Below, piece after piece: positions 1-10,197 of a stretch of DNA of 58,352 nt. Location: positions 1-58,352 of the forward strand of contig NZ_RJTM01000096.1 of NCBI RefSeq assembly GCF_003725735.1, given 5' to 3'. How positions within the stretch are numbered: position 1 is the stretch's first letter; the number at the start of each line of letters is the position of its first letter. Source of the DNA: Sinomicrobium pectinilyticum (GTDB taxonomy: Bacteria; Bacteroidota; Bacteroidia; Flavobacteriales; Flavobacteriaceae). Below the pieces are notes generated by a model. It worked only from the letters and a program-made list of their open reading frames with translations. It had not been told where the DNA came from and ran no database searches. The translations under genes and the position numbers were made by a program.

Positions 1-498
1 AACCCCAAAAAACACAAATACAAACACCTGAATATCTAACTACTTTAAGTAGGTACGAGTATTCAGCAACATATAAAGAAATTTCAAAAAAATGAAGTCA
101 AAGCTACTCTTTACCAACTATAAAAAGCATGGGCTTAAACTTAACAACTGAATTTAAAAGACTAAGAAACTGTTTAAATTTTATCCCTTCGGCAAGTGGT
201 TTCTGAATTTATCGAAAGGCTCGAAGCACCGCCTTTGGTTCTTTCAGGCACCTTTTTCCATACCGGCAAAGCAGGTTAAAGGGATTGAAGGGGATTGATC
301 CGGCTATGCCGAAAGATTGAGGGAGATTGAAAGGATTGATTTTAAACATTTCAATCTCCCTCAATCTTCTTCAATCTACCATCAATCTCATTAATTCCAC
401 ACTTTAATCCCGATATTATCGGGACCAAAAACAAAATTTAAACAGTTTCTGAGAGCCCCGAACTAAAAGCTCTACAACTTTTCGCAAAGAGTATTGCC
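1..498. other. Intergenic region with repeat element
   Basis: No coding sequence is supported here. The stretch lies downstream of the minus-strand WG-repeat gene. It holds a MITE-like palindromic element at about 162-453, described separately. The first 160 bases are AT-rich and I see nothing else in them. Confidence 0.5.
162..453. repeat. MITE-like element with terminal inverted repeats
   Basis: The ends are inverted copies: AGAAACTGTTTAAATTTT at 165-182 and its exact reverse complement at 433-450. The match extends to 162 and 453 with one mismatch. Inside is a second perfect 20-bp inverted repeat (313-332 against 349-368, 16-base spacer) made of GATTGA-type units, and a short palindrome at 408-424 (TCCCGATA/TATCGGGA). 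There is no open reading frame. The nested symmetry and small size fit a non-autonomous mobile repeat or a structured repetitive intergenic unit. I found no clear target-site duplication and no second copy in this window. Confidence 0.55.
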
Positions 499-3255
499 CT
501 AATTCCCAACAAATTCTATTATATCCCCTGCCTTCCAGGAAAGATTCTTCCCGTCTCTTGTAAAGTACTGCCATTGGCCGTATTTCAGACACAACACGGG
601 AAAGGACATGTCTACAGAGGTATCAAAATGGTTCATCACACTGTTAAATGCCACATCGTCCAGCTCCGCGGGAATAATGATCTTTCCTTTCCAGTCCGCT
701 ATACCAAACTTTACCGGGGGAACATCCCGGCCGTAGAACACATCATTGATATATCTTGTACCTCCCGTCCGAAGCAGAAAACCCCGTCGATTATTAAACG
801 GCAGGATAGTACTGTAAACAGGGGACAGGATTACCTTACCATTATGACTGGCAAGGCCTGCCAATGTTTCTCCCATACTTTTCCTGTCTGTTTTTAAAAG
901 GACCATGTGATCTTTATTGATGTACGACAGGTTAATACTCTTATAATAATCATATTGCAACGGTACGACGATCTGTCCCGTACTATCCGCATACCCGTAT
1001 ACCGCATCGGAGTACGCTTCGGTTTTTTCCATAATCCCTGTCCCCGGAGCCTCTTTTTTATTTTTTCCGTGAACACGATTTACGGAGCCTCCCTTTCCCA
1101 GCATGATCATACCGTGTTTTACAGCATCGGATGCTATATCATATACAAAGGGGATAATTGTTTTTCCTTCGGTATCTATAAATCCGGTTTTATAACGATC
1201 TCCCGTTACTTTATCTACCCTTGCCAATCCACCAGAAAACCTGTGTATCAAGGAAATCGGATTCGTTCTATCTTCGAGGTCACTATAATAATACGTGCCG
1301 TATTTCTCAGAATAAGCTTTTCTTTCCGGCACATTGTATAATTGTCCGGAAAGGCTGTCTTTACTTACCAGCAGCACCTCCGGGCTCCCCGTTTCCCACA
1401 CTGCGGGATAATCCAGGGGAATTATTTTTCGTTTTTGTGGCCGGAACAGATAATGCCTCTGTTCTTTCCTGAGCAACCATACATTCTCATCCAGTGGTGA
1501 TACGGTTTCGTATTTAACGGGGAGTACTTCCCTTCCTTTCGTATCGAACAAACCGCTTACCTCAATAGACATACCATTATTATTTGTTTCCTTACGGACA
1601 AGGATTAGCCCGTTTTCCAAAAAACGAACCTCATCATATTCTACAGGGACAACCTGTTTCCCTTCTACTGTAAATACCCCCTGCTTTCCACCTCCGTAGG
1701 ATTCGGTACTTATGGCAACCAACTTCAGGGAATCCTGTTTTTTTATCCAGCCGTAAACGGAGGGTAGTATCTCCCTTTTCGTGTTTAAATCAAAGAGTCC
1801 TTTCTTTCCCTTCCTGGTCACCTCCAGCACTGAGGGATAATTTTTATCATAATGGTCCCATTCTTCATATTGCATGGGCATAATTTCGTTCCCGTTCAAA
1901 TCATACAGGGCCACCATTCCGTCGTAACCAACTTCTACCAGTCCCAGGGGGACATCATCCGTGTCTCCGTAAAAACCGCTTTCGGCATTTTGTACCTTCC
2001 GGAACGCCGGTGCTACCAGAACGCCGTTCCCCGGATTAAAAAAACCGTACGACTCCATTTCCTCCAACCGGAATAACCGGGTAACGGAATCATCGGAATG
2101 CTTTACGTCTACGGGATAAATGTCATCATATCCCGGAGGCAACACATCTTCACCTCTGGTATTCAGCAATCCGTACAGTCCGTCCATTTTGGCCACAAAA
2201 AAGTTTCCGTAGATCCGTATGTCTTCATATTGCGGTTCCAGGATAATATTGCCTTTCCTGTTTGCAAGTCCTTTGAGACCATCCTTCAACAGTAAAAGAT
2301 GAAGTTCAGGCCCTTCTTCAAAATAAAAAGACGGTTCGCGGATATCATCATATACCGGAGGTAATATGGTGTTACCGTTCCTATCGACAACCCCGGTTTT
2401 ACCTTCCTTTTTTATTTTTAACAAACCCCCTCCCATCCACTCGGCATCCGTAAATTCCTTTGCCGTAGGTATATATACCACTACAGGTTTACTGTTCCGG
2501 GTGAAAGACAAAACCCAGTCATCACTACGCATATTCCAGTGCATATGGTCATAACGGAATGGCACCAGAACTTCATTTTTAAAGGAAATTATCCCCCATT
2601 TTCCATCTCTACGCGCATATACATAATCCGATTTCAGGCCGCAGCCTCCACAATAGTCAAATTCGTCATACGCTGTCGGCACTATCATTTTGTCGACCGT
2701 TATATCATATACTCCCCATTTACCATCCTGTTTTATCCCGTAGTGTTTACCATCCAGCACATAGTAATCCTCAAAACGTGCGAGCCGGGAGGAAACAGAA
2801 GGTACGGGAGCGCTGTTCCAGTCCTGTACGGGTTTTCCGTATTTCCTGAAAGCAGCATCGAAATAACTGTATTCCGGTTTTAGCACCCAGGTTCCGTCCG
2901 GTGCAAGTATGCCCCATTTATCATCTTTTCCCCGGTAAACGGCAAATACGGTTTCAGGTATCTCTCCCGGCGCATTTTTCGTTTCATCCCGGTACAGTTC
3001 CTCCGCATGGATAGTACCGAAGTCTTTGGCATTATACATTTTGTCAAAAGCATACCGCCCAGTGGTATCTATATAAAAACTCCGTCCCTCCTGTTTTACT
3101 CTCGCATAGCCGTTTACAAAACGGGAAAGGCCATTCTCTGTTTCTTCGGCCTGCTCCGGCGACACCTCTACAATCTGTGCACGGGTCACTACAAAGAACA
3201 AGAGCACCGATATAAGGGAAAATGTGCTTTTAGTTATTTTCATCATTACGCTCAT
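499..3255 (-). CDS. WG-repeat protein, secreted
   Basis: A 918-residue protein built almost wholly of WG (KWG) repeats: units such as DGKWGIISFKNEVLVPFRYD recur along the length, each with a Gly-rich beta turn, a hydrophobic strand and a P-x-x-Y-D/E end. The first 27 residues form a signal peptide ending near VTRAQ, so it probably acts in the periplasm or at the surface. Start choices are Met1, Met4 or Met5 (3255, 3246 or 3243); the shorter ones leave a more typical signal peptide. WG repeats are thought to form beta-propeller-like or solenoid scaffolds, but no substrate can be inferred. It stands alone, with a repeat element downstream. Confidence 0.85.
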   Translation of the reverse strand: MSVMMKITKSTFSLISVLLFFVVTRAQIVEVSPEQAEETENGLSRFVNGYARVKQEGRSFYIDTTGRYAFDKMYNAKDFGTIHAEELYRDETKNAPGEIPETVFAVYRGKDDKWGILAPDGTWVLKPEYSYFDAAFRKYGKPVQDWNSAPVPSVSSRLARFEDYYVLDGKHYGIKQDGKWGVYDITVDKMIVPTAYDEFDYCGGCGLKSDYVYARRDGKWGIISFKNEVLVPFRYDHMHWNMRSDDWVLSFTRNSKPVVVYIPTAKEFTDAEWMGGGLLKIKKEGKTGVVDRNGNTILPPVYDDIREPSFYFEEGPELHLLLLKDGLKGLANRKGNIILEPQYEDIRIYGNFFVAKMDGLYGLLNTRGEDVLPPGYDDIYPVDVKHSDDSVTRLFRLEEMESYGFFNPGNGVLVAPAFRKVQNAESGFYGDTDDVPLGLVEVGYDGMVALYDLNGNEIMPMQYEEWDHYDKNYPSVLEVTRKGKKGLFDLNTKREILPSVYGWIKKQDSLKLVAISTESYGGGKQGVFTVEGKQVVPVEYDEVRFLENGLILVRKETNNNGMSIEVSGLFDTKGREVLPVKYETVSPLDENVWLLRKEQRHYLFRPQKRKIIPLDYPAVWETGSPEVLLVSKDSLSGQLYNVPERKAYSEKYGTYYYSDLEDRTNPISLIHRFSGGLARVDKVTGDRYKTGFIDTEGKTIIPFVYDIASDAVKHGMIMLGKGGSVNRVHGKNKKEAPGTGIMEKTEAYSDAVYGYADSTGQIVVPLQYDYYKSINLSYINKDHMVLLKTDRKSMGETLAGLASHNGKVILSPVYSTILPFNNRRGFLLRTGGTRYINDVFYGRDVPPVKFGIADWKGKIIIPAELDDVAFNSVMNHFDTSVDMSFPVLCLKYGQWQYFTRDGKNLSWKAGDIIEFVGN

Positions 3256-3544
3256 TGGTTATCGTTCCATTCTTTTACTAATGAAATTCCGGGATTACGG
3301 GAAAGGTTGTTACCCGGAAAACAAATGCTCAAAATTACATATTTCGCATATAGCCGGACATCCCCCGAAACCATTATTTTCACGTGTTATTTTCTTTTGC
3401 AAACTTGCTTTTCTGTCCGAAAAACAGGCAGGTTCTTCCGTAACCGGTTTATGTGTTATATACCGACCTGAAAAATAATCGTATTTTTATGCATATTGAT
3501 CCCTAAAGAATATTGTCGGGAATAAAACAAATAAACCATAGTTT

Positions 3545-4228
3545 TTGAAAGAACACAAATATATACCACGTCCCCTGTTAAGGGTTATTATAGTTGTACT
3601 GCTTATTGTGTGCATATGGCAGTTTTACCGTTATCGCAGGGAAAACAGGGAAATACTGCTACACAATACTACCTTGCTGGAAAAACAGATTAAGAATGTA
3701 GGGAAGCTCATCGTTACGGAAGGTAACTACGCTCAGGTCTTTACCTTCGAAGATTCCAAAAAATTCTATCTGGACATATTGTCCGCAAGGAAAAAAGCTC
3801 TGGTAGTGGTCAATGCCACAGCAAAGGTTTCCTATGACCTGAGTAAAATAAAAACGGAAATACTCGAAGATAAAAAGACCGTGATCATTACCTATATACC
3901 GCCACCGGAACTGGAGATTAATCCTAAAATCGAGTATTACGACATCCAACAGGACTACTTTAACCGTTTTGATGCCGGCGATCACAACAAGATCCGGAAA
4001 CGTATAGAAAATTCCCTTCGCAAGGAGATCGACAAATCTACCTTAATGACCAATTCGCGGAACCGGCTGCTTACGGAACTGCATAAAATATACCTCCTCA
4101 CCAATTCCATGGGATGGACCCTGCAATACCGTGACCAGGTGATACAGGAAGAAAGCGACCTGTTCCGCGATTCGTTTATTCCGGAGTCCATGAAAATCCC
4201 GGGTAACCCGGAATTCCGGGAGCATTAA
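3545..4228 (+). CDS. DUF4230-family membrane-anchored protein
   Basis: A 227-residue protein with one N-terminal membrane segment (about residues 12-29, LLRVIIVVLLIVCIW) and a mixed alpha/beta domain outside the membrane. The hydrophobic anchor, the LIVTEGNYAQVFTFED segment and the later KTVIITYIPPPELEI strand match what I recall of DUF4230 proteins, whose function is unknown. The start is TTG: an in-frame TAG lies two codons upstream and no ATG precedes the conserved region. The 3' end overlaps the end of the convergent GH3 gene by four bases. Confidence 0.75.
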   Translation: MKEHKYIPRPLLRVIIVVLLIVCIWQFYRYRRENREILLHNTTLLEKQIKNVGKLIVTEGNYAQVFTFEDSKKFYLDILSARKKALVVVNATAKVSYDLSKIKTEILEDKKTVIITYIPPPELEINPKIEYYDIQQDYFNRFDAGDHNKIRKRIENSLRKEIDKSTLMTNSRNRLLTELHKIYLLTNSMGWTLQYRDQVIQEESDLFRDSFIPESMKIPGNPEFREH

Positions 4229-6891
4229 AAGTCCAGGGAAGCGGTTGGACCCACAACTTTTACGCGTTTTGAAACCGTCTCTGTGGAAACGGCATCACAC
4301 CTGCCGGAAAATCCCGGTTGTTCGCCCCCGACGGTAATGGTAAACCACCCGGGTTCTATGACGAGTTTTTCTTTATCGTTTATCATGGAAAGCTGCCGGG
4401 GCTGAATGGTAAAACGTACTTTTTTACGTTCTCCTTTTTTAAGATGTACCCTCTTAAACCCTGCCAGCTGGTGCCTGGGCCTTGGGGTAGAGGCCTTTTC
4501 GTCTTTGAGGTATACCTGTACTACCTCATCCCCGTCTGCCTCTCCCTTATTGCTTACTTCCACTTCAATAGCAATCGGTTCGTTGGTACCTGTTTCCGAA
4601 GGGATATTAAGCTTATCGTAGGTAAACCTGGTATAGCTCAGCCCGTATCCGAAAGGGTATAAAGGTTCTTTCTCAAAATAGCGATAGGTTCGTCCTTTCA
4701 TATCATAATCTTCAAAAGGCGGTAGTTCTTCCACAGATTTATAATAGGTAACAGGAAGCCTTCCTGCCGGGTTATAATCCCCGAACAAAACATCGGCTAT
4801 GGCATTACCTCCCTGCTGCCCGGGATAACCGGCAGACACGATGGCAGGGACATGATCTGCCGCCCAGTTTACGGACAATGCACTACCGTTGAGCAATACG
4901 AGGACCACGGGTTTACCTAGGGCCACAATTTCCTGCATCAGTTTTTCCTGGGCTTCCGGTAAATCAAGTTTGGTACGGTCGCCCCCTGAAAACCCGTCTA
5001 CTTCTATATTCATCTCCTCTCCTTCCAGGCGTTCGTTCAGTCCCAGGGCCAAAACAATCACATCGCCCTTTTTGGCTGTTTCCACGGCTTTGCGCCTCTG
5101 GTCTCCTTTGGGAGTGCTCCAAAGCATTTGTGCCGTAGCATCGCCATAATAATTTTTATATTTTACTTCTATTTTATATTTCTTTCCTTTTTCCAGAACT
5201 ATTTCTTTGGGGTCCAGGGAAGCACGGTGTTTGTGATTTCCTCCTCCTTCCGTTTTCCCGGCGATGGAAAATTCCATAAATGGTTTTCCCCAATCGCTGA
5301 AGTAATACGTTCCTGTTTTCGGTGGGATGAGATATCCTGTCCACCGTATACTGTAATTCCTCATTTTCAACCGGGGGTCGGGTGTATTGATGTCCCACTG
5401 GAAATTGATGTTATCGTCCTGTCTTGTAAATAATGGTTCCCCTTCCCAGTTGTCATTATCAAAGTACTCCCCCTTCAGTCCCTGTAAACCGTTCTCACCC
5501 TGCAAATAAACAGAGGGTATGACCTCCATGGTAGGAATGCCATCGGCCAGGGGACTTCCTTCTTCATATAAAATATTAACTTCCGGAGACAATTTGTTTT
5601 TTATTCCCTGTAATACGGTAACAGGTTTTTCCGGAATACCGTTATAATTCCCCCACAGGGATTGCACATTATCTGCATTGGGGCCTATAACGGCAATGTT
5701 CTTTACATTTTTGGACAAGGGTAGCATCTGATTTTCGTTGCGTAAGAGGACTATGCTTTCCTGTGCTGCCTTTCTTGCGAGATCATCATGGGCAGCATTG
5801 CCGTTTACCGAGAACGGTATCTGAAAATAAGGGGACCGTTCTTCATTATCGAACATCCCCAGTTTAAACCGGGCCCTGAAGAGTCTTTTAACCGCCACGT
5901 CCAGGTCCTGTTCGCTGACCAGTCCTTCCTTAATCGCCTCATTGAGGAATTCGTAGGAGTTTCCGCAATTCAGATCACACCCGGCCTTTACCGCCAGTGC
6001 CGAAGCTATGGCCGCGTTATCTGCTATTTTATGCGTTTTCCATATATCGGAAATAGCACCGCAGTCGGAAACCACATAACCGGTAAAGCCCCATTGATTT
6101 CTTAAAATATCGTAGAGGTATTCGCTGGCACTTGCCGCTTCGCCGTTCACCCGGTTATAAGCGGTCATGACGGAATGGACATTCCCCTCCTTAACCAATG
6201 TTCTGAAAGCAGGCAGATAGGTTTCCCACAGGTCGCGTTTATCCGGTATGACGTCAAACTCATGCCGGGACGGTTCGGGCCCGGAATGCACGGCAAAATG
6301 TTTCGCAGTAGCTATTGTTTTCAGGTATTCGGGATCATCGCCCTGCAGCCCTTTTACGAATTGCAGTCCCAGCTGCCCGGTCAGATAAGGATCTTCCCCG
6401 TACGTCTCATGCCCCCTACCCCACCTGGGGTCACGGAAAATATTGATATTAGGCGACCAGAAGGTAAGCCCCTGGTAAATATCGTGCTGTCCCCTTCTTA
6501 TATATTCGTGATGCTTCGCCCTTCCCTCATCCGATATTGCGGTGGCTACTTTGAAAAGCAGATCCTTATTCCATGAGGCTGCTATGGTAATGGATTGCGG
6601 GAATACTGTAGCATAGCCCGCCCTGGCAACACCATGCAAAGCTTCATTCCACCAGTCATATTTTGGTACCCCCAGGCGTTCTATTGCCGGGGCATCGGAC
6701 ATCAACTGTGCTATTTTTTCTTCCGGGCTAAGCCTGGATACCAGGTCGTTCAACCGTTCTTCTACCGGTAATTCCGGGTTCTGAAAGGGGAAATCATATT
6801 GCCCGTAGGTCATAAAACTTATCATCGTCGCAATTAGAAAACTCCATTTCTTCGCATTGTTGAGCCCATTTGAATGTGCTGTGTTCATCAT
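4225..6891 (-). CDS. GH3 beta-glycosidase with PA14 insert
   Basis: A family 3 glycoside hydrolase that removes sugars from the non-reducing end of beta-glycosides. The motifs WWNEALHGVARAG and TVFPQ resemble bacterial beta-xylosidase/glucosidase members. The nucleophile Asp lies in VVSDCGAI (about residue 275 from the start used here). A PA14-type domain is inserted in the second catalytic domain (GEYFDNDNW through TGTYYFSDWG), followed by a fibronectin-III-like C-terminus. The N-terminus is a signal peptide ending near MTYGQ, so it is probably periplasmic. I chose the ATG-ATG pair at 6891/6888 because the upstream extension is charged and unlike the family. No SusC/SusD pair is nearby, so substrate is unresolved between xylosides and glucosides. 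Confidence 0.9.
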   Translation of the reverse strand: MMNTAHSNGLNNAKKWSFLIATMISFMTYGQYDFPFQNPELPVEERLNDLVSRLSPEEKIAQLMSDAPAIERLGVPKYDWWNEALHGVARAGYATVFPQSITIAASWNKDLLFKVATAISDEGRAKHHEYIRRGQHDIYQGLTFWSPNINIFRDPRWGRGHETYGEDPYLTGQLGLQFVKGLQGDDPEYLKTIATAKHFAVHSGPEPSRHEFDVIPDKRDLWETYLPAFRTLVKEGNVHSVMTAYNRVNGEAASASEYLYDILRNQWGFTGYVVSDCGAISDIWKTHKIADNAAIASALAVKAGCDLNCGNSYEFLNEAIKEGLVSEQDLDVAVKRLFRARFKLGMFDNEERSPYFQIPFSVNGNAAHDDLARKAAQESIVLLRNENQMLPLSKNVKNIAVIGPNADNVQSLWGNYNGIPEKPVTVLQGIKNKLSPEVNILYEEGSPLADGIPTMEVIPSVYLQGENGLQGLKGEYFDNDNWEGEPLFTRQDDNINFQWDINTPDPRLKMRNYSIRWTGYLIPPKTGTYYFSDWGKPFMEFSIAGKTEGGGNHKHRASLDPKEIVLEKGKKYKIEVKYKNYYGDATAQMLWSTPKGDQRRKAVETAKKGDVIVLALGLNERLEGEEMNIEVDGFSGGDRTKLDLPEAQEKLMQEIVALGKPVVLVLLNGSALSVNWAADHVPAIVSAGYPGQQGGNAIADVLFGDYNPAGRLPVTYYKSVEELPPFEDYDMKGRTYRYFEKEPLYPFGYGLSYTRFTYDKLNIPSETGTNEPIAIEVEVSNKGEADGDEVVQVYLKDEKASTPRPRHQLAGFKRVHLKKGERKKVRFTIQPRQLSMINDKEKLVIEPGWFTITVGGEQPGFSGRCDAVSTETVSKRVKVVGPTASLDF

Positions 6892-6994
6892 TGTTTTTTT
6901 TATTTTTTTAATCCGTTGAGTATCCTGATCATACCAAAAAACCGCCACAGGTCTTTTTTACTTTCCATTACCTTTTAGTCTAATGTACTATAAC

Positions 6995-7002
6995 CAAATA
7001 TA
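6995..7002 (-). promoter_or_regulatory. Putative -7 box for the GH3 gene
   Basis: On the minus strand this reads TATATTTG, matching the Bacteroidota TAnnTTTG -7 element. It lies about 105 bases upstream of the chosen GH3 start. The -33 element is not clear. Confidence 0.4.
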
Positions 7003-7136
7003 ATGAATGTTTATTAAACAGTTTTAATTAAAATTGTGTCTTTCTTAAATTTCCCGGTCCTCTTATAATTATTCCTTCCGAAGAGTGCTTTATAGAAGCA
7101 GCCTTGTTAAAAGGAAGAAAATTAACAGATTTGAGG

Positions 7137-7165
7137 TTTGATATTTTTCCCGTATGATATCTTTG
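7137..7165 (+). promoter_or_regulatory. Bacteroidota-type promoter for the AsmA-like gene
   Basis: TTTG at 7137-7140 is followed 17 bases later by TATCTTTG at 7158-7165, matching the -33 TTTG / -7 TAnnTTTG consensus of the Bacteroidota housekeeping sigma factor. Transcription would start near 7172, about 20 bases before the ATG at 7192. This supports that ATG over the upstream in-frame start at 7138. Confidence 0.6.
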
Positions 7166-7191
7166 TCATTTGGAAACAGTATCCGTTACAA

Positions 7192-10173
7192 ATGAAGATC
7201 AGCAAAACATTCAAAAGGGCAGGGATCGTATTACTGACATTTTTTGCAGTGATGTCGGTAATCATTGCCATAGCCCTCAATTTTATTTTCACTCCTGAGA
7301 AGATCACTCCGGAGGTAGTACAGATAATCAACGAAAATATACGTGGAAAAGTAGATTGCGAACGCATAGAACTTACCTTTTTTCCCAGTTTTCCCCGGTT
7401 TGGTATTCGTCTGAAAAACGGCGCCGTATTGCCCCCGACACATTCCGGTTCCGGGGATACACTGGCAGCCTTTAACGACGCCCAGGTAATCCTTAATATG
7501 TATAAGTTACTGGCAAAGAATGAACTTCACATCAACAATATAAGACTAAATCGTCCGGATATACACGCTATGGTAGACTCCCTGGGTAATCCCAACTGGG
7601 ACGTACTGGGATTGGTAACAGACACTATTCCGGCCGATACCACCGAAAGTGGTTTTTCCTTTAAGAAAATCGTACTGAAGAATCTCGAGATTCAACACGG
7701 TAACCTCCTTTATGAAGACGGGCTCTCCAAAAACAATTACCAGGTACATGATTTCAATTTTCGTGTGAAGGCTGTGAAAGGAGATAAGGGACTTTTTCTC
7801 AATACTCACAATAAGAGCGATAATATTTCCATGTACAAAGATGGAGGCAAGCCTTATCAAATAAAAAATATCACCATAATTTCTACACTTTTTTACGATC
7901 GATCCGACAGAACAATACATATCAAAGAGAGTGATTTTTCTTTGAACGACATCCATTTTTCCACTAAGGGACAAATACAACTGTATCCCGAACAGCAGGA
8001 ATTATCCGCCGACCTGGAAACCCGGCTGGTTACCAATTCTTTTAAAAATATTGTTGAACTGATACCTCCCCATATCCTGCACAACGAAAAAATAGATACC
8101 GAAGGGAAGGTAGATCTTCGGTTAACTGTAAACGGCCTTTACGGCAAGGATCACCAACCCCGTATAGATGCCAGTCTCCATATAGATCATGCAAGTTTGG
8201 CCTATTCGGATTTCCGGGGAAAAATTGAGGATATCTCGGTCAGGGCCACTTCTGTCCTATTCCCGGATGGGGCTGCTCCTTCTTCGGTGACCATCGACCA
8301 TCTGCGTGTTAACGGAACGGGAGTTCATATAGACGCATCCGGGAATATAGAGCACCTTTTCGAAAACGCTGTTTTTGATATTGCCCTGAAAAGCAATATC
8401 GACTTTACCGAGTTCCACGCCAATTTCCCGGTAGACGAAAACATTAAAGCCAAAGGGAATATCGAGGCCGATCTCAAAACCAATTTTAAACTCAATGACC
8501 TCACGGGCAATCACTATGAGAACATCAATCTGGTAGGGAATCTGCAATTTGACGATGTAGATATCGATTCGCCCAAAGACAGCTTGTGGTTTCGTACAAG
8601 ACAACTGCAAACTTCTTTCTTCCGACAGAAAAATGAGCGGAGTAATATGGCCGGAAATGTGGATATCCGGGATGCCAGACTTGTCTATAAGAACGATCTC
8701 GATTTTACCGCCGAAGAGATCACGGCCGACCTTAAAGTAGACCAGCAAGGAGAAAAAAAAGTCAAGCTTGACATGACTATGGGTCTGAAAACACTGAGAT
8801 TCACTTCAAAATCGGATTCTCTGAGGGGAATAGTCAAAAAAGCAAATGGGGAAGCCCGGCTTTTTCCTGAAGAGGAGGGCAAAGCGGCATATATTACATC
8901 TCGTTTTACCATAGACAGTGCGGCTTTACGTCAGAAGAAAGATTTTGTAGCGATAAAACAGGGGAACTACGTGATGAGACTGGACAAAAAGGCTCCGAAA
9001 AAATGGGCCCCGAAAGGCCACGTTAACTTTCACCGCCTTATCGCATACAGTCCGAAAATGGGTGTTCCGCTTAAAATGCCTGCTTCCAGGATTTCTTTTG
9101 AAAATGACAACATTACCCTGGATCACGCCAAGTTCCATTTCGGGAACTCCGATGCAACCCTTACCGGTAATATACAACACCTCAAAGGCTTCAAATCCGG
9201 CGATCCCGTGACGGCAACCCTGGAGGTAGATGCAGATTTTATAGATGCCAATCAGTTAATGCAGGTATTCTCCTCTCCTCCCGACGAAGTTGTGGATGTA
9301 GATAATATGGAGAAAATCGATCAGGAAGTTGCAACGGATGCTCTTAAAGGCGAAAAACACACTTTTAAAATCCCGGACAATCTTCGTTTCACCTTAAACA
9401 CCAATATCAACCGGTTGAAATTCGGTGATATGGACATGCGCAATATCTATGGCAGAGCGAGAATTAAAGAAGGCACAATGAAACTGGAGGATTTTCACCT
9501 CAATACCCTGGCAGCGCAATTGCAGGCCGACATATCTTACTCAGCCAAAACCAATAAAGAAGCCGATCTCGATTTCCGCTTATACCTGAGCAATATTGAA
9601 ATGGACCAGATCCATCGCGTGTTTCCTGTTCTGGATTCTCTTTTCCCTATGACGAGGTCCTTTGAAGGCAAGGCCGATTTCAGGCTGAAAGGCAACGCCA
9701 AACTGAGCGAAGACATGGACATAAAGATCCCCACACTTAAAGGTATCGCCGCCTTAAAGGCCCATGACATCATAGTACTTGACGGACCGACCTTCTCCGA
9801 TCTTGCCAAAACCTTCATGTTCAAAAACAAAGAAAAGAATCCCATAAAGGAGCTGAACATGGAAATGACCTTCGAAGAAAGCCACCTGGAGATACTTCCC
9901 GCACTGCTGGAAATCGACCGTTACCAACTCGCCGTAGGGGGGATACAAAACCTGGACATGAGTTATGACTACCATATTTCCGTACTCAAATCGCCTGTTC
10001 CGTTTAAAACAGGAGTGGATGTAAAGGGAAATTTCGACGATTACGACATCAGCCTGTTGAACAAGGCAAAATACAAATATTACTTTACCGACAAAGAACG
10101 ACTGCTTAAAAAGGCAGACTCACTGGTTATTAATCGCAAGAGCGATATCCTGCACCAGCTGGAATTCAATTAA
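7192..10173 (+). CDS. AsmA-like outer membrane biogenesis protein
   Basis: A 993-residue protein with one N-terminal membrane helix (VLLTFFAVMSVIIAIALNFIF) and a long beta-rich periplasmic body. It has the AsmA-type opening, a short proline-containing stretch then charged EVVQIINENIRGKV, and repeated amphipathic strands, typical of the AsmA/TamB/YhdP superfamily. These proteins are thought to form hydrophobic-groove bridges for lipid transport or outer-membrane homeostasis. The start at 7192 follows a good promoter and gives a normal membrane anchor; the upstream in-frame start would place the -7 box inside the gene. The C-terminal portion (DIIVLDGPTFSDLAKTFMF) resembles the AsmA C-terminal domain. 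Specific cargo is unknown. Confidence 0.85.
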   Translation: MKISKTFKRAGIVLLTFFAVMSVIIAIALNFIFTPEKITPEVVQIINENIRGKVDCERIELTFFPSFPRFGIRLKNGAVLPPTHSGSGDTLAAFNDAQVILNMYKLLAKNELHINNIRLNRPDIHAMVDSLGNPNWDVLGLVTDTIPADTTESGFSFKKIVLKNLEIQHGNLLYEDGLSKNNYQVHDFNFRVKAVKGDKGLFLNTHNKSDNISMYKDGGKPYQIKNITIISTLFYDRSDRTIHIKESDFSLNDIHFSTKGQIQLYPEQQELSADLETRLVTNSFKNIVELIPPHILHNEKIDTEGKVDLRLTVNGLYGKDHQPRIDASLHIDHASLAYSDFRGKIEDISVRATSVLFPDGAAPSSVTIDHLRVNGTGVHIDASGNIEHLFENAVFDIALKSNIDFTEFHANFPVDENIKAKGNIEADLKTNFKLNDLTGNHYENINLVGNLQFDDVDIDSPKDSLWFRTRQLQTSFFRQKNERSNMAGNVDIRDARLVYKNDLDFTAEEITADLKVDQQGEKKVKLDMTMGLKTLRFTSKSDSLRGIVKKANGEARLFPEEEGKAAYITSRFTIDSAALRQKKDFVAIKQGNYVMRLDKKAPKKWAPKGHVNFHRLIAYSPKMGVPLKMPASRISFENDNITLDHAKFHFGNSDATLTGNIQHLKGFKSGDPVTATLEVDADFIDANQLMQVFSSPPDEVVDVDNMEKIDQEVATDALKGEKHTFKIPDNLRFTLNTNINRLKFGDMDMRNIYGRARIKEGTMKLEDFHLNTLAAQLQADISYSAKTNKEADLDFRLYLSNIEMDQIHRVFPVLDSLFPMTRSFEGKADFRLKGNAKLSEDMDIKIPTLKGIAALKAHDIIVLDGPTFSDLAKTFMFKNKEKNPIKELNMEMTFEESHLEILPALLEIDRYQLAVGGIQNLDMSYDYHISVLKSPVPFKTGVDVKGNFDDYDISLLNKAKYKYYFTDKERLLKKADSLVINRKSDILHQLEFN

Positions 10174-10197
10174 AACATCAGTATATAAACCGGGCAT

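Noticed and set aside
313-380. GATTGA/TCAATC units as a CRISPR array
   Set aside because: The units are short, unevenly spaced and arranged as inverted arms rather than direct repeats with unique spacers; no cas genes nearby.
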